Positions 1-6,800 of a stretch of DNA of 8,082 nucleotides are shown one piece after another (positions within the stretch are counted from its first letter, which is position 1; each line of letters begins with the position of its first letter). The DNA is taken from the NCBI GenBank assembly GCA_039584685.1, contig JBDGXI010000106.1, positions 1-8,082 on the forward strand. Direction: 5' to 3'. The notes under the pieces were generated by a model. That model searched no databases. It saw only the letters and a program-made list of their open reading frames with translations, and was not told the origin of the DNA. This stretch comes from Benthicola sp039584685. Its GTDB lineage: Bacteria > Gemmatimonadota > Gemmatimonadetes > Palauibacterales > Palauibacteraceae. The position numbers were made by a program, and so were the translations under genes.

Positions 1-2
1 GT

Positions 3-44
3 GGAATGAGGCGTGACGTGCTGAACCACGAAAGATCGGAGTAA
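3..44 (+). CDS. Possible 3' end of an upstream cistron (partial)
   Basis: One plus-strand frame is open from the window edge and ends in a TAA at 42-44, five bases before the next ATG. Its last codons contain the GGAG that serves as the Shine-Dalgarno of the opine-dehydrogenase gene, an arrangement common between tightly packed operon genes. The visible tail reads GMRRDVLNHERSE. The other two plus frames also stop very early (TGA at 7-9 and TGA at 14-16), so the true frame cannot be settled from about 40 bases. No function can be assigned, and the stretch could equally be an ordinary leader. Confidence 0.25.
   Translation, partial: GMRRDVLNHERSE
38..41 (+). promoter_or_regulatory. Shine-Dalgarno GGAG for the opine-dehydrogenase gene
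   Basis: GGAG lies eight bases upstream of the ATG at 50, an optimal distance. It fixes that ATG as the start. The next residues immediately form the first Rossmann strand, so no later start would leave an intact nucleotide-binding fold. Confidence 0.65.
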
Positions 45-49
45 ACCAC

Positions 50-1132
50 ATGAAGATCGCGGTTCTCGGAGCGGGTGCAGGCGGCACGGCCGTCGCCTTC
101 GACTGGGCGGCACACGGACACGAAGTGAGGCTATTCGACTTCGATCAGTTTCCCGACAACGTCCGTCACGTAGCTGCCTCGGGTCGAATCGAGGCCGAGG
201 GTGGTCTCGAGGGTTCCGCTCCGATCGCCTATTCGGGGCACGAGATTGAGACTGCGATGAGGGGCGCGGATATCGTGTTCGTAGTCGGCCCGGCGTTCGC
301 CACGCGACCGTTCGCCGCCGCGTGTGCCCCGTTTCTAGAGGCGGGGCAGGAGGTCCTCGTATGCCCCGGGTCCACCGGCGGGGCCCTCGCCTTCAAGCAC
401 GAAGCCGGCCTGGCCGTGGCCTCGGATGAGATCCGTGTGTCCGAGACGTCCACGCTCCCGTACGCCGTGCGCCTCACCGAGCCGGGCCATATCCGGGTCT
501 TCCTGAAGCTCGCCGGCGGTTTCTTCCTGGCGACGCTCCCGGCGCGCCACACGGAGCGCACGCTCGAGCTGCTCCGGGAGGTGTATCCAGGCCTCGAACC
601 CGCCGAGAACGTGCTCCAGACGACGCTCCAGAACGCCAATCCCGTCATCCATCCGGTCGTGACTCTCCTCAACGCGGCCCTACTGGAGCGCACGGGCGGT
701 GACTTCCTGTTCTACGAGGAGGGCGTGACGCCCGGCGCGGGCCGGTTGATCGAGGCCATAGACCGGGAGCGGATCGCGATCGGCGAGGCGCTCGGCATCG
801 AGGTCGTGCCCGATCCGGTGCTCAGTCTCAGGCAGGGCTACATGACGAAGGCCTCGTACGAAGACGGCTACCGGACGGCGCCCGGCTTTCTGGGAATCAA
901 GGCTCAGTCGAGCTTGGATCATCGTTATCTCAACGAGGACGTGGGCTACGGGCTCGTGTTCCTCGCCGCCCTCGGCCGGCAGCTCGGCGTCGCGACCCCG
1001 ATTATGGACTCGGTGATCGCCCTCACATCGCGCCTCACGAATCGGGATTACACGGCAGAGGCGCCCCGGACTCCCGCCTCGCTCGGTATGGCGGGACTGC
1101 ATGCGCGGGAGCTTGCGGATCTCGTGTCCTGA
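50..1132 (+). CDS. NAD(P)-dependent opine (octopine/nopaline-type) dehydrogenase family protein
   Basis: This is a predicted cytosolic oxidoreductase of 360 residues. Enzymes of this family reductively condense an amino acid with a 2-oxo acid using NAD(P)H to make an opine, or run the reverse reaction. The N-terminus shows a Rossmann fold with GAGAGG at residues 7-12 (GxGxxG) and an acidic strand end (LFDFD, 28-32) that favours NAD. The C-terminal helical domain contains NANPVIHP (195-202) and LNEDVGYG (294-301). His201 and Asp297 occupy the places of the His/Asp catalytic dyad known in bacterial opine dehydrogenases, and the length matches those enzymes (about 360 residues). It appears intact and active by these criteria. 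The substrate cannot be told. No opine transporter, nicotianamine-synthase-like gene or amino-acid operon is visible beside it, so a metallophore role is not supported. Family assignment is strong; 'opine' as the actual product is inference. Confidence 0.9.
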   Translation: MKIAVLGAGAGGTAVAFDWAAHGHEVRLFDFDQFPDNVRHVAASGRIEAEGGLEGSAPIAYSGHEIETAMRGADIVFVVGPAFATRPFAAACAPFLEAGQEVLVCPGSTGGALAFKHEAGLAVASDEIRVSETSTLPYAVRLTEPGHIRVFLKLAGGFFLATLPARHTERTLELLREVYPGLEPAENVLQTTLQNANPVIHPVVTLLNAALLERTGGDFLFYEEGVTPGAGRLIEAIDRERIAIGEALGIEVVPDPVLSLRQGYMTKASYEDGYRTAPGFLGIKAQSSLDHRYLNEDVGYGLVFLAALGRQLGVATPIMDSVIALTSRLTNRDYTAEAPRTPASLGMAGLHARELADLVS

Positions 1133-1348
1133 TCTCGTTTGCCACAGCCTGTGAACATGTTGCCCACCGGCTGCAAGAATTCCCGGGAAGTGGTGCCCGC
1201 GCCACAGGTGCCCGGACCTCCAAGTTCATGCATACTATAGGCGTAACCCGGCACGCGATTCGGATCGGTTCTTGCAAGTGTCTTTGCCTTTGAAAGCGGA
1301 CAGCGAATCGGTCCGCGAGCCGAATTCGATACATGTCACAGGAGCCGG
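1133..1348. other. Intergenic leader between the opine dehydrogenase and DUF4382 lipoprotein genes
   Basis: No credible gene lies in these 216 bases. The visible structure is: a short inverted repeat CACAG-c-CTGTG (1143-1153); the palindrome TTCCCGGGAA (1180-1189); a hairpin-capable segment at 1190-1205 (GTGGTG...CGCCAC, one G-T pair); a direct repeat GGTGCCCG at 1192-1199 and 1207-1214; the palindrome CTTGCAAG (1271-1278); and an inverted repeat CGAATCGG / CCGAATTCG (1304-1311 with 1320-1328, one bulged base) just upstream of the ribosome-binding site. A TACTAT at 1233-1238 could be a weak -10, but it has no matching -35. There is no T-run terminator after the dehydrogenase stop. The stretch plausibly carries the promoter and 5' UTR of the lipoprotein gene; no known riboswitch fold was recognised. 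Confidence 0.4.
1340..1344 (+). promoter_or_regulatory. Ribosome-binding site AGGAG before tandem ATG codons
   Basis: AGGAG is four bases from the ATG at 1349 and seven bases from the ATG at 1352. The second spacing is nearer the optimum, so translation may mainly start at the second methionine, shortening the signal peptide by one residue without changing its character. Confidence 0.6.
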
Positions 1349-2242
1349 ATGATGCTGCGAAAGATGCTATTGGGGCTGTTTACAGTCGCCGCGCTCGCCG
1401 CGTGCGACTCGACCGGGCCCGAGGGGACGACCCGCCTGAGCGTTCTGCTCACGGACGCTGAGGGGGACGTAACGCAGGCCGTGGTGAAGATCGACCGACT
1501 CGAGCTGGTGGGTGGGCCCGGCGGTCCGCTGCTTCTCGATGAGAGTGGCTGGATTGGTGACCTTACCGACCTGACGAACGAGTTCGTGGACCTGGTCCAG
1601 GACGCGGTCATCCCCAGCGGCAGCTACTCGCAGCTCCGCGTGGTCATTTCGGAAGCCTGCATCGGAGTCGACGCCGGCGAGAGCGTGCCCGACGACGACG
1701 TCTACGTATCAGCCGGCGCAGAGGACGTCGTATGCGAGGGCAACGAAGTCGGCGAACTCCAGATGCCGAGCCTCTCCCAGACGGGGATCAAGGTGATCTT
1801 CCAAGGCGCTATCCAGGTGGAGGGAGATCAGCAGATCCTCCTCATCGATTTCGATGTGGCCGAGAGCTTCGGCAAGGAAGCCGGAGACTCCGGGCAGTGG
1901 GTGATGAACCCCACGATCCACGGAATCGAGATCGAGTTCTCCTCGTCCGTGGACCTGACGGTCGAGCTGGCCGATGGTGTCACGCTGGACGGGGCGACGT
2001 TCGAGGAGTTCGAGGCGAGCCTGGGGACAGAGACGCCGCAGAACCTGGTCACGGACGGTGACGTGGGACGCGCCAGCTGGCTGCTGGTCGTGCCGGGCGA
2101 CTTCGATCTCGATCTCACTCCGCCGGCTGGCTACCTGATGACGACGACGCCGACCGTGCCGATCCTCGGGCTCACGGTCGATCCGGGCGAAGTCGAGGAC
2201 GTGACGATCAGGATCGACAGTTTCGATCCTGAGAATCCGTAG
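1349..2242 (+). CDS. DUF4382-domain lipoprotein
   Basis: This is a predicted exported lipoprotein of 297 residues (296 if the second ATG is used). The signal peptide has basic R4/K5, a hydrophobic core and the lipobox LAAC with the acylated Cys19, followed by a polar linker (DSTGPEG). Residues about 29-195 match the DUF4382 pattern: LLTDAEGD (33-40), VVKIDRLEL (45-53), a W-x-x-DLT segment, IPSGSYSQLRVVI (88-100), SQTGIKVIF (143-151), LLIDFDVAESF (164-174) and a closing MNPTIHGIEIE (186-196). Residues about 197-297 look like a separate beta-rich domain with strongly acidic composition. Cys104 and Cys129 are the only other cysteines and could form a disulfide. DUF4382 proteins are surface or periplasmic proteins of unknown biochemical role. 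Asp at +2 would mean inner-membrane retention under the E. coli Lol rule, which may not hold in this lineage. Only the domain and location are supported, not a function. Confidence 0.88.
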   Translation: MMLRKMLLGLFTVAALAACDSTGPEGTTRLSVLLTDAEGDVTQAVVKIDRLELVGGPGGPLLLDESGWIGDLTDLTNEFVDLVQDAVIPSGSYSQLRVVISEACIGVDAGESVPDDDVYVSAGAEDVVCEGNEVGELQMPSLSQTGIKVIFQGAIQVEGDQQILLIDFDVAESFGKEAGDSGQWVMNPTIHGIEIEFSSSVDLTVELADGVTLDGATFEEFEASLGTETPQNLVTDGDVGRASWLLVVPGDFDLDLTPPAGYLMTTTPTVPILGLTVDPGEVEDVTIRIDSFDPENP

Positions 2243-2265
2243 TATCTGAGCGGACCTGACAGCAG

Positions 2266-2293
2266 GGAGGGGCGGTCCCCGGACCGCCCCTCC
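2266..2293. terminator. Bidirectional GC-rich hairpin between convergent genes
   Basis: GGAGGGGCGGTCC (2266-2278) is followed after two bases by its exact reverse complement GGACCGCCCCTCC (2281-2293), allowing a 12-pair stem with a four-base loop. It lies 23 bases after the plus-strand lipoprotein stop and 31 bases beyond the minus-strand nitroreductase stop, as expected of a shared terminator. Neither side has a good T run (GTCTTGCCC on the plus side), so it would be an L-shaped or U-poor terminator, or an RNA 3'-end stabiliser. Confidence 0.7.
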
Positions 2294-2312
2294 GTCTTGC
2301 CCGGACCTCGCC

Positions 2313-2324
2313 ACCCCCGGGGGT
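2313..2324. repeat. Perfect 12-bp palindrome abutting a stop codon
   Basis: ACCCCCGGGGGT is a perfect palindrome lying directly against the stop codon (complement of 2325-2327) of the minus-strand nitroreductase gene. It may be a small extra stem before the larger hairpin, or simply chance in GC-rich DNA. Confidence 0.45.
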
Positions 2325-3050
2325 CTAGTCGCGAGGATGCCCGATCGGCATGAGGGCGTAGGCCTCTTCTCCTTCCGGCAAGCGCAGGACCTCCTTCACC
2401 TGGTCGTCTACAAATGCTCCCACGAGTACGGTCGCCAGGCCGAGCGACTCGCATTGCAGGAATGCGTTCTCCGCCGCCGCTCCCACTTCGATCAGCACGT
2501 ACTGCTCGGCACGCTCCCCATACTTGGCGGCCGTGCGGGCGACGACGCCGCCGATGACGAGCACGGCCGGTGCGGTGCGAATCACGCTCTGGCCGTGTGC
2601 CGCCTGGCTGAGGGCAGCCCGAAGGTCCCCGTCCATCGCCGGCTCGAGGGCGTGCTCCACCGGTAGGTACCGGTACGTCGCTGCCTCGAGGCCTTCCACG
2701 TCGCCCACGACCACGTAGAGCTCCAGCGGATAGAGGGCCCCGGCAGAGGGGGCGGTGCGGAGACCGCCTCTCCACTCCCAGCTGAAGCCGTCCGGCGTCT
2801 CTTCGATCGGCTCCGTCACGCCCTGGGCCGCCCACAGCACCTGAGACAGTTCGGCCATTGTGAGTGCCTCCGGCCCGTACGACCGGATCGAGCGCCGCCC
2901 GGCGAGGGCTTCCTCGACGGATGTCGATCCCTCGACTCGAACCTCCGGCAGCGGAATGACGTGCGATTCCCGGTTCTCCTGCGCGGGGGCGCCGCAGGCT
3001 ATGGACGAAAGCCCCAGGAAAAAGGCGATCGAGGACAGGCGCGGGGACAT
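2325..3050 (-). CDS. Exported SagB/ThcOx-type FMN-dependent nitroreductase-family oxidoreductase
   Basis: This is a predicted flavin oxidoreductase of 241 residues with an N-terminal signal sequence (about 1-23). Family features are clear: SVEEALAGRRSIRSY (44-58), whose arginines contact the FMN phosphate; RTAPSAGALYPLE (98-110), the SagB-type hallmark; GERAEQYVLIEVGAAAEN (178-195); LGLATVLVGAF (203-213) and LPEGEEAY...PIGHP (224-239). The start at 3050 is supported by GGGAGG six bases upstream (3057-3062, complement). An in-frame ATG at 3095 overlaps the divergent promoter and would bury the signal peptide, so it is rejected. The export signal is ambiguous: SIAC (16-19) is a poor lipobox because Ser is at -3, while APA|Q (after 23) suits signal peptidase I. 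Cytosolic SagB enzymes oxidise azolines in azol(in)e peptide biosynthesis, but no YcaO partner or precursor is seen here, and substrate is unknown. The gene converges on the DUF4382 gene and diverges from the NTF2-like gene. Confidence 0.88.
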   Translation of the reverse strand: MSPRLSSIAFFLGLSSIACGAPAQENRESHVIPLPEVRVEGSTSVEEALAGRRSIRSYGPEALTMAELSQVLWAAQGVTEPIEETPDGFSWEWRGGLRTAPSAGALYPLELYVVVGDVEGLEAATYRYLPVEHALEPAMDGDLRAALSQAAHGQSVIRTAPAVLVIGGVVARTAAKYGERAEQYVLIEVGAAAENAFLQCESLGLATVLVGAFVDDQVKEVLRLPEGEEAYALMPIGHPRD

Positions 3051-3056
3051 GAGAGA

Positions 3057-3062
3057 CCTCCC
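3057..3062 (-). promoter_or_regulatory. Shine-Dalgarno GGGAGG that decides the nitroreductase start
   Basis: On the minus strand GGGAGG precedes the ATG at 3050 by six bases. This selects the start giving a normal signal peptide over the longer in-frame option at 3095. Confidence 0.75.
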
Positions 3063-3075
3063 GTCGGCTCTGCGC

Positions 3076-3103
3076 GTGACACAGCGCGATTCCATGCTAT
3101 ACT
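3076..3103 (+). promoter_or_regulatory. Sigma-70-type promoter with extended -10 for the NTF2-like lipoprotein gene
   Basis: GTGACA (3076-3081, five of six bases of TTGACA) is separated by 16 bases from TATACT (3098-3103). A TG one base upstream of the hexamer (3095-3096) makes a full extended -10, TGCTATACT. Initiation is expected near 3110, giving a 5' UTR of about 65 bases before the ATG at 3175. This is the clearest promoter in the window. The same TATA core read on the minus strand gives TATAGC, with a poor -35 (GCGACC) 17 bases upstream, which could drive the divergent nitroreductase gene weakly. Confidence 0.7.
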
Positions 3104-3164
3104 ACTACTATCAGCATCGGTCGCCAGTAGACCGAATCCCCCCGCTTGATACGGTCCCCTGCAA

Positions 3165-3170
3165 GGGAGG
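3165..3170 (+). promoter_or_regulatory. Shine-Dalgarno GGGAGG for the NTF2-like lipoprotein
   Basis: GGGAGG sits four bases before the ATG at 3175, slightly close but strong. It selects this ATG over in-frame upstream codons, the earliest of which (2860) would run antisense through the nitroreductase gene. Confidence 0.75.
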
Positions 3171-3174
3171 CTCT

Positions 3175-3711
3175 ATGATTCGTGGTCGCATATTGTGGCC
3201 CCTTCTCGCACTTGTCGTGTTGCTTGCAGCCTGCGCTACGCAGGACGCAGCGGACTACGCCGAGGAGACAGCCGAAGTCGGCGCCGCACTCATCCTGGAC
3301 GCCGAAGCCGCAGCCGCCGTGATCGACGGGATCGAGCAGGCCTTCATCACGGCGTACGATGCAGAAGACGCAGCAGGCATCGCCGCCCTGTTCGCGGCCG
3401 ACGGCACCCAGGCCCAGCCGCTGGGCGCCAGTCTGGATGTGGCGGGAATCGAAGCCGCGTACGCCGAGCAGTTCGCGGCGGGAGGCGACTACTCGCTGGA
3501 AGTGATGCGGGAGGACATGGTCGTCGCCGACGGTTGGATCGTCTCGTGGGGTGGCTACGTCGCGACGGTCGCGGCGGAGGGAGCCGAGCCCTTCGAGGTT
3601 ACCGGTCGCTACGGTTCGGTGAACCGGCAGGAGGCGGACGGTACGTGGAAGATCTACCGGCACATCTTCAACTACATCGTGCCGCCGCCCGGATTCGGGC
3701 AGGAGATGTAG
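3175..3711 (+). CDS. NTF2-like (SnoaL/DUF4440-type) lipoprotein
   Basis: This is a predicted exported lipoprotein of 178 residues. The signal peptide (MIRGRILWPLLALVVLLAAC) has two arginines, a hydrophobic stretch and a textbook LAAC lipobox with acylated Cys20. After an acidic, alanine-rich linker (21-46), residues about 47-168 show the NTF2/SnoaL-like pattern: helix IDGIEQAFITAYDAEDAAGIAALFAADGTQ (50-79), the G-ASLDVAGIEAAYAEQF helix (84-100), strands LEVMREDMVVADGWIVSWGGYVATV (108-132), a VTGRYGSVNRQ strand (142-152) and the typical closing DGTWKIYRHIFN (155-166). The cone-shaped fold often binds a small ligand or forms dimers, and DUF4440 members are frequently of unknown role; no catalytic dyad can be assigned with confidence. 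It is transcribed from its own strong promoter and is divergent from the SagB-type enzyme, so a shared stimulus is plausible but unproven. Confidence 0.85.
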   Translation: MIRGRILWPLLALVVLLAACATQDAADYAEETAEVGAALILDAEAAAAVIDGIEQAFITAYDAEDAAGIAALFAADGTQAQPLGASLDVAGIEAAYAEQFAAGGDYSLEVMREDMVVADGWIVSWGGYVATVAAEGAEPFEVTGRYGSVNRQEADGTWKIYRHIFNYIVPPPGFGQEM

Positions 3712-3744
3712 GGCAGCACGCGCGGCGAATTCTACATGCGCATA

Positions 3745-3774
3745 GGGCCGGCCGGACTGAGTTCGGCTGGCTCC
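3745..3774. terminator. Weak hairpin between convergent genes
   Basis: GCCGGCCG (3747-3754) can pair with CGGCTGGC (3764-3771), eight pairs including one G-T, around a nine-base loop. Outer GG/CC pairs can extend it past a single bulge. It lies 33 bases beyond the plus-strand lipoprotein stop and before the minus-strand stop at 3811. No T run follows in either direction, so terminator function is tentative. Confidence 0.35.
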
Positions 3775-3810
3775 TCGGCGCTGCACGGCTTCCGGCTACG
3801 GGGGCGTCGC

Positions 3811-6800
3811 CTAGCTACGCCGCGTTCCGATGACCACCGTGAACTTCCCCACGTGTTCCTCCTGGTCGGGCGTCACCACGTGGAAGAAGTAGACGCCGCT
3901 TCCCACGAACTGGTTGTTGCGGTTCCTCAGGTCCCACTCCGCGCGTCCGCCGCCGCTGGGGTCGTCGTGCTCCACGATATCGACCAGGATTCCGGTCAAA
4001 GTGTAGATCCGTAGAGTGGCCCGGGGCGGCAGGTTCACGAACATGAACTTCTTCGTGGTCGGAGCTCGATCGTATCGGCTGGTAGCCAGGTAAGGATCGG
4101 GGACTGCGTGGACCTCGCTCAGGTCGAAGGCACCCACCATCTGCTGGCCTGCCTCGTCGATCTCCGCGGTGAAGCGCAGTCCGGGAATCAGAGGCGGCCG
4201 GATCAACTCGTCCACGTTCCCGCCCGGCGTCAGCCGGTAGTTGCTGGGATCCGCCGTGTCTGAGCCGTCCGACAGCACCGTTCCGGTGTACGTGCGCAGC
4301 GTCCACTCCGTGCCGTCGGGCGGAAGCTGGTCGGTCAGGAACAGGTAGCGCTCGCCGTTCACGTACAGGCCGAAGCCGTTCCCCGTGGCCGGCATCGGAT
4401 CCGGCTCACCGGTTTCTTCATCGATGATCAGGGGGTTCCCGCCGCCCAGGTAGACGGGCTGGAGCGTCGGCGTGGTCTCGAGTATCGAAGGCGGCGGCAG
4501 GTCGGGGGCCACCCACAGTTCGCAGAAGCCCTGATAACCCCAGGTCTGCTCGCGCACCGGATCCAGGTAGTCGAAGTCGTGCCAGTCCAGCACGCCGTTG
4601 CCGTTCCCGTCGGTGTTGAGGAATCCCCAGCTCGCGGACGGGTTCTCCTGGAACGGCACGGGAACGTGGTGCGTTACGTCGCGCACTTCAGAGAGCGTTC
4701 CGCCTCCCCAGGTGAACCGCACGTCCGCCGCCCGCCCCAGGAAGGCCATCAGGTACCCGAAACACTGGATCTGGCCCGAGCCCGCGAGTGGTTCTTCTCC
4801 CGGGCCGGTGGGCGTGTGGTGGATCGGGGCCCAAACGCTATCCACTTCGGCGAGGTGACCTACGCCCGTGAACGTCGTCGGGTCGGCGAGCGTCTCGTTC
4901 GCACCGTTGAACCAGCGGGAGCCGCCCGCGACAGTCCCTTCGGGCATGCCCCTGCTGCCCTGCCGGCGGTTCGACTGTCCCTCGAACGAGCTGTAGTTGA
5001 AGCTCTGCTGGAACACGCCGGAGATCCCGGCGACCACGCCCTCGCCCGAGCCCGCCGGGATTCCGTAGCGCTCGAGCTCGGCGTCGCCGAACGGAAGCTG
5101 GCCTGTGCCGATCGGGAACTCGGTCTGGGCGACACCATCCCAGAACTCCCACACCGGCGTAGCTCCCTCCGCAACCGTCTGCACCTGCTCCGTTCCGTTG
5201 TCAAATGTCGTATACAGTTTCCAGCACATCCCGAACGACGGATTACCCTGCGTTTCCTCGCACCCCGAGGCGAAGTACTCCACGGTCACGCTGTCGATCA
5301 CGCCCGTGAGCCGACTTCCGGATGACAGCAGGTGCGCCACCTCAGCCGGATCGGGCCTCAGGAACGACGTGAGGGCGTTGGACGGAGGCTGCGGGCCCGG
5401 GAAGATGCCGGTGTCGGGGTCCGGTTGGACCGCGTCCTGACTCACGTCGAGCGGTTCGCCGTCGTCGCCGGTGATGCCTGAACTGGCTTCGAATACCACC
5501 CCCAGTCCGGTGTTCGTCGCGCGAGGCGTGACCGTCTTGGATACCTGCACCGATCGAAGCGTGTGCGGCCCCGAGGTCATGGAGTTCACGTCGAAGGCGG
5601 AGACCGAATAGAAGTACGTGAAGTTGTTGACGACCGAGCGGTCGGTGTAGATGAAGGGAACGCCCGTGTCCGAGAGGATGGCCGTCGGCCCGTTCTCACG
5701 ATCCGACACGATCACCGTATCGATGGAGGCCGACCGTGGCATGCTGCTCACGCCTCCGCCCGGAGGGCCGCCGGGCGACCCGTTGTTGAACACCATCTGG
5801 CTGTTGATCACTCGAACTATCGGGTTGTCTACGTCGAACGGGCAGATCTCCCCCGCGGCATAGCCGATCACGGGAATCAGGTTTCCCGTTTCCGTGCTGA
5901 TGGCCATGGCCCCGACGTCCTCTTCCGAGTGCACGGTCTCGCACGTGTGATCGAAGAACTCCGTGTCCGCGTAGTCGAACTGGGCAACCAGCTCCAGGTT
6001 GGCCTCGAAGGTTCCTCTCCAGATCCGGTAGCCCTCCACGTCGAACTGCCGGTAGTTCGGATTGTACAGGGCGGAGAGCGTGTCGCTGGCCAGGTCGTAG
6101 AAGGGGTCACCTTCGTCCTCCGTCGCGCTCGCCTCCCAGATCACGGTCACCTCGTTATCGCCCGGCACCAGGTAGAACGGCGGCGGCTCCGGCGCGAAAC
6201 CGAGGAGGAACCCGCTGTCGAACACCGTCTGAGCCACGAGAGCTCGGCCCAGGAGGCTTCCCGGCACCACGCGCACGTCGAACTGGTCGATTTTGTTCGA
6301 CGGATGCTCCACGGCGGGCGGGTATGATGGGCCGGAGGGCGGCGGGCCCTCGTATCGGATCCAGCCCGCTCCACGCTCGATCGTCTTCACCTCGTTCTCT
6401 GCGGCGCTGGCCGCCATGCTGCAATTCTGGCCGTTGACGTCGCACCCCCGGGAGCTATCGAAGCCGGGATGAAACGACGGAATCCCCGGAGGGTTGGCGT
6501 TAATGTTGGCGGGGCTCACGATGATGCCGGATGGAGATCCGTCCGGCATCGTCTCTACGGTCGGCCCCACCATGTAGGCTGCGACGATCGTTGCCGCCTC
6601 ACCGGGAGCCAGCCCGAACGGACCGGAGGCCTGGAAGAAGTAGACATCGGTCGCGAGATCCGGGCTGTAGCAAAGCGACCGCTCCGTCGTGGCCGGGCTT
6701 CCGGTGTCGATCTCCGGCACTACCGTGCACGTTGGATCTCCAAGGGCCGTATCCAGGTTTCCGGACAGGTACCGCCACAACTGCTTCTCCCCGAGGGGAT

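Noticed and set aside
1157..1240. Small 27-codon plus-strand frame in the leader upstream of the DUF4382 gene
   Set aside because: It has no Shine-Dalgarno, no coding-like pattern and no recognisable product.
2131..2835. 234-codon minus-strand frame overlapping the ends of the lipoprotein and nitroreductase genes
   Set aside because: It runs across the shared terminator hairpin and is dominated by Arg/Gly/Pro. It is the out-of-frame reading of two well-supported genes.
3051..3095. Longer nitroreductase start at 3095
   Set aside because: The ATG overlaps the extended -10 promoter and would add 15 non-conserved polar residues before the signal peptide. The start at 3050 has a well-placed GGGAGG.
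2860..3174. N-terminal extension of the NTF2-like lipoprotein to an ATG at 2860
   Set aside because: It would overlap the nitroreductase gene and the promoter, and would place the signal peptide in the middle of the protein. GGGAGG at 3165 supports the start at 3175.
3097..3786. 229-codon open frame on the minus strand over the NTF2-like lipoprotein gene
   Set aside because: It is an antisense shadow. The plus-strand frame has a promoter, Shine-Dalgarno, lipobox and recognisable fold, while the minus frame is rich in Arg/His/Gly without any family pattern.
3811..4110. Assigning genuine type IX secretion to the giant protein
   Set aside because: The C-terminal domain resembles T9SS type A / FlgD-like Ig domains, but no Por secretion component is in the window. 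Only the domain resemblance is claimed.
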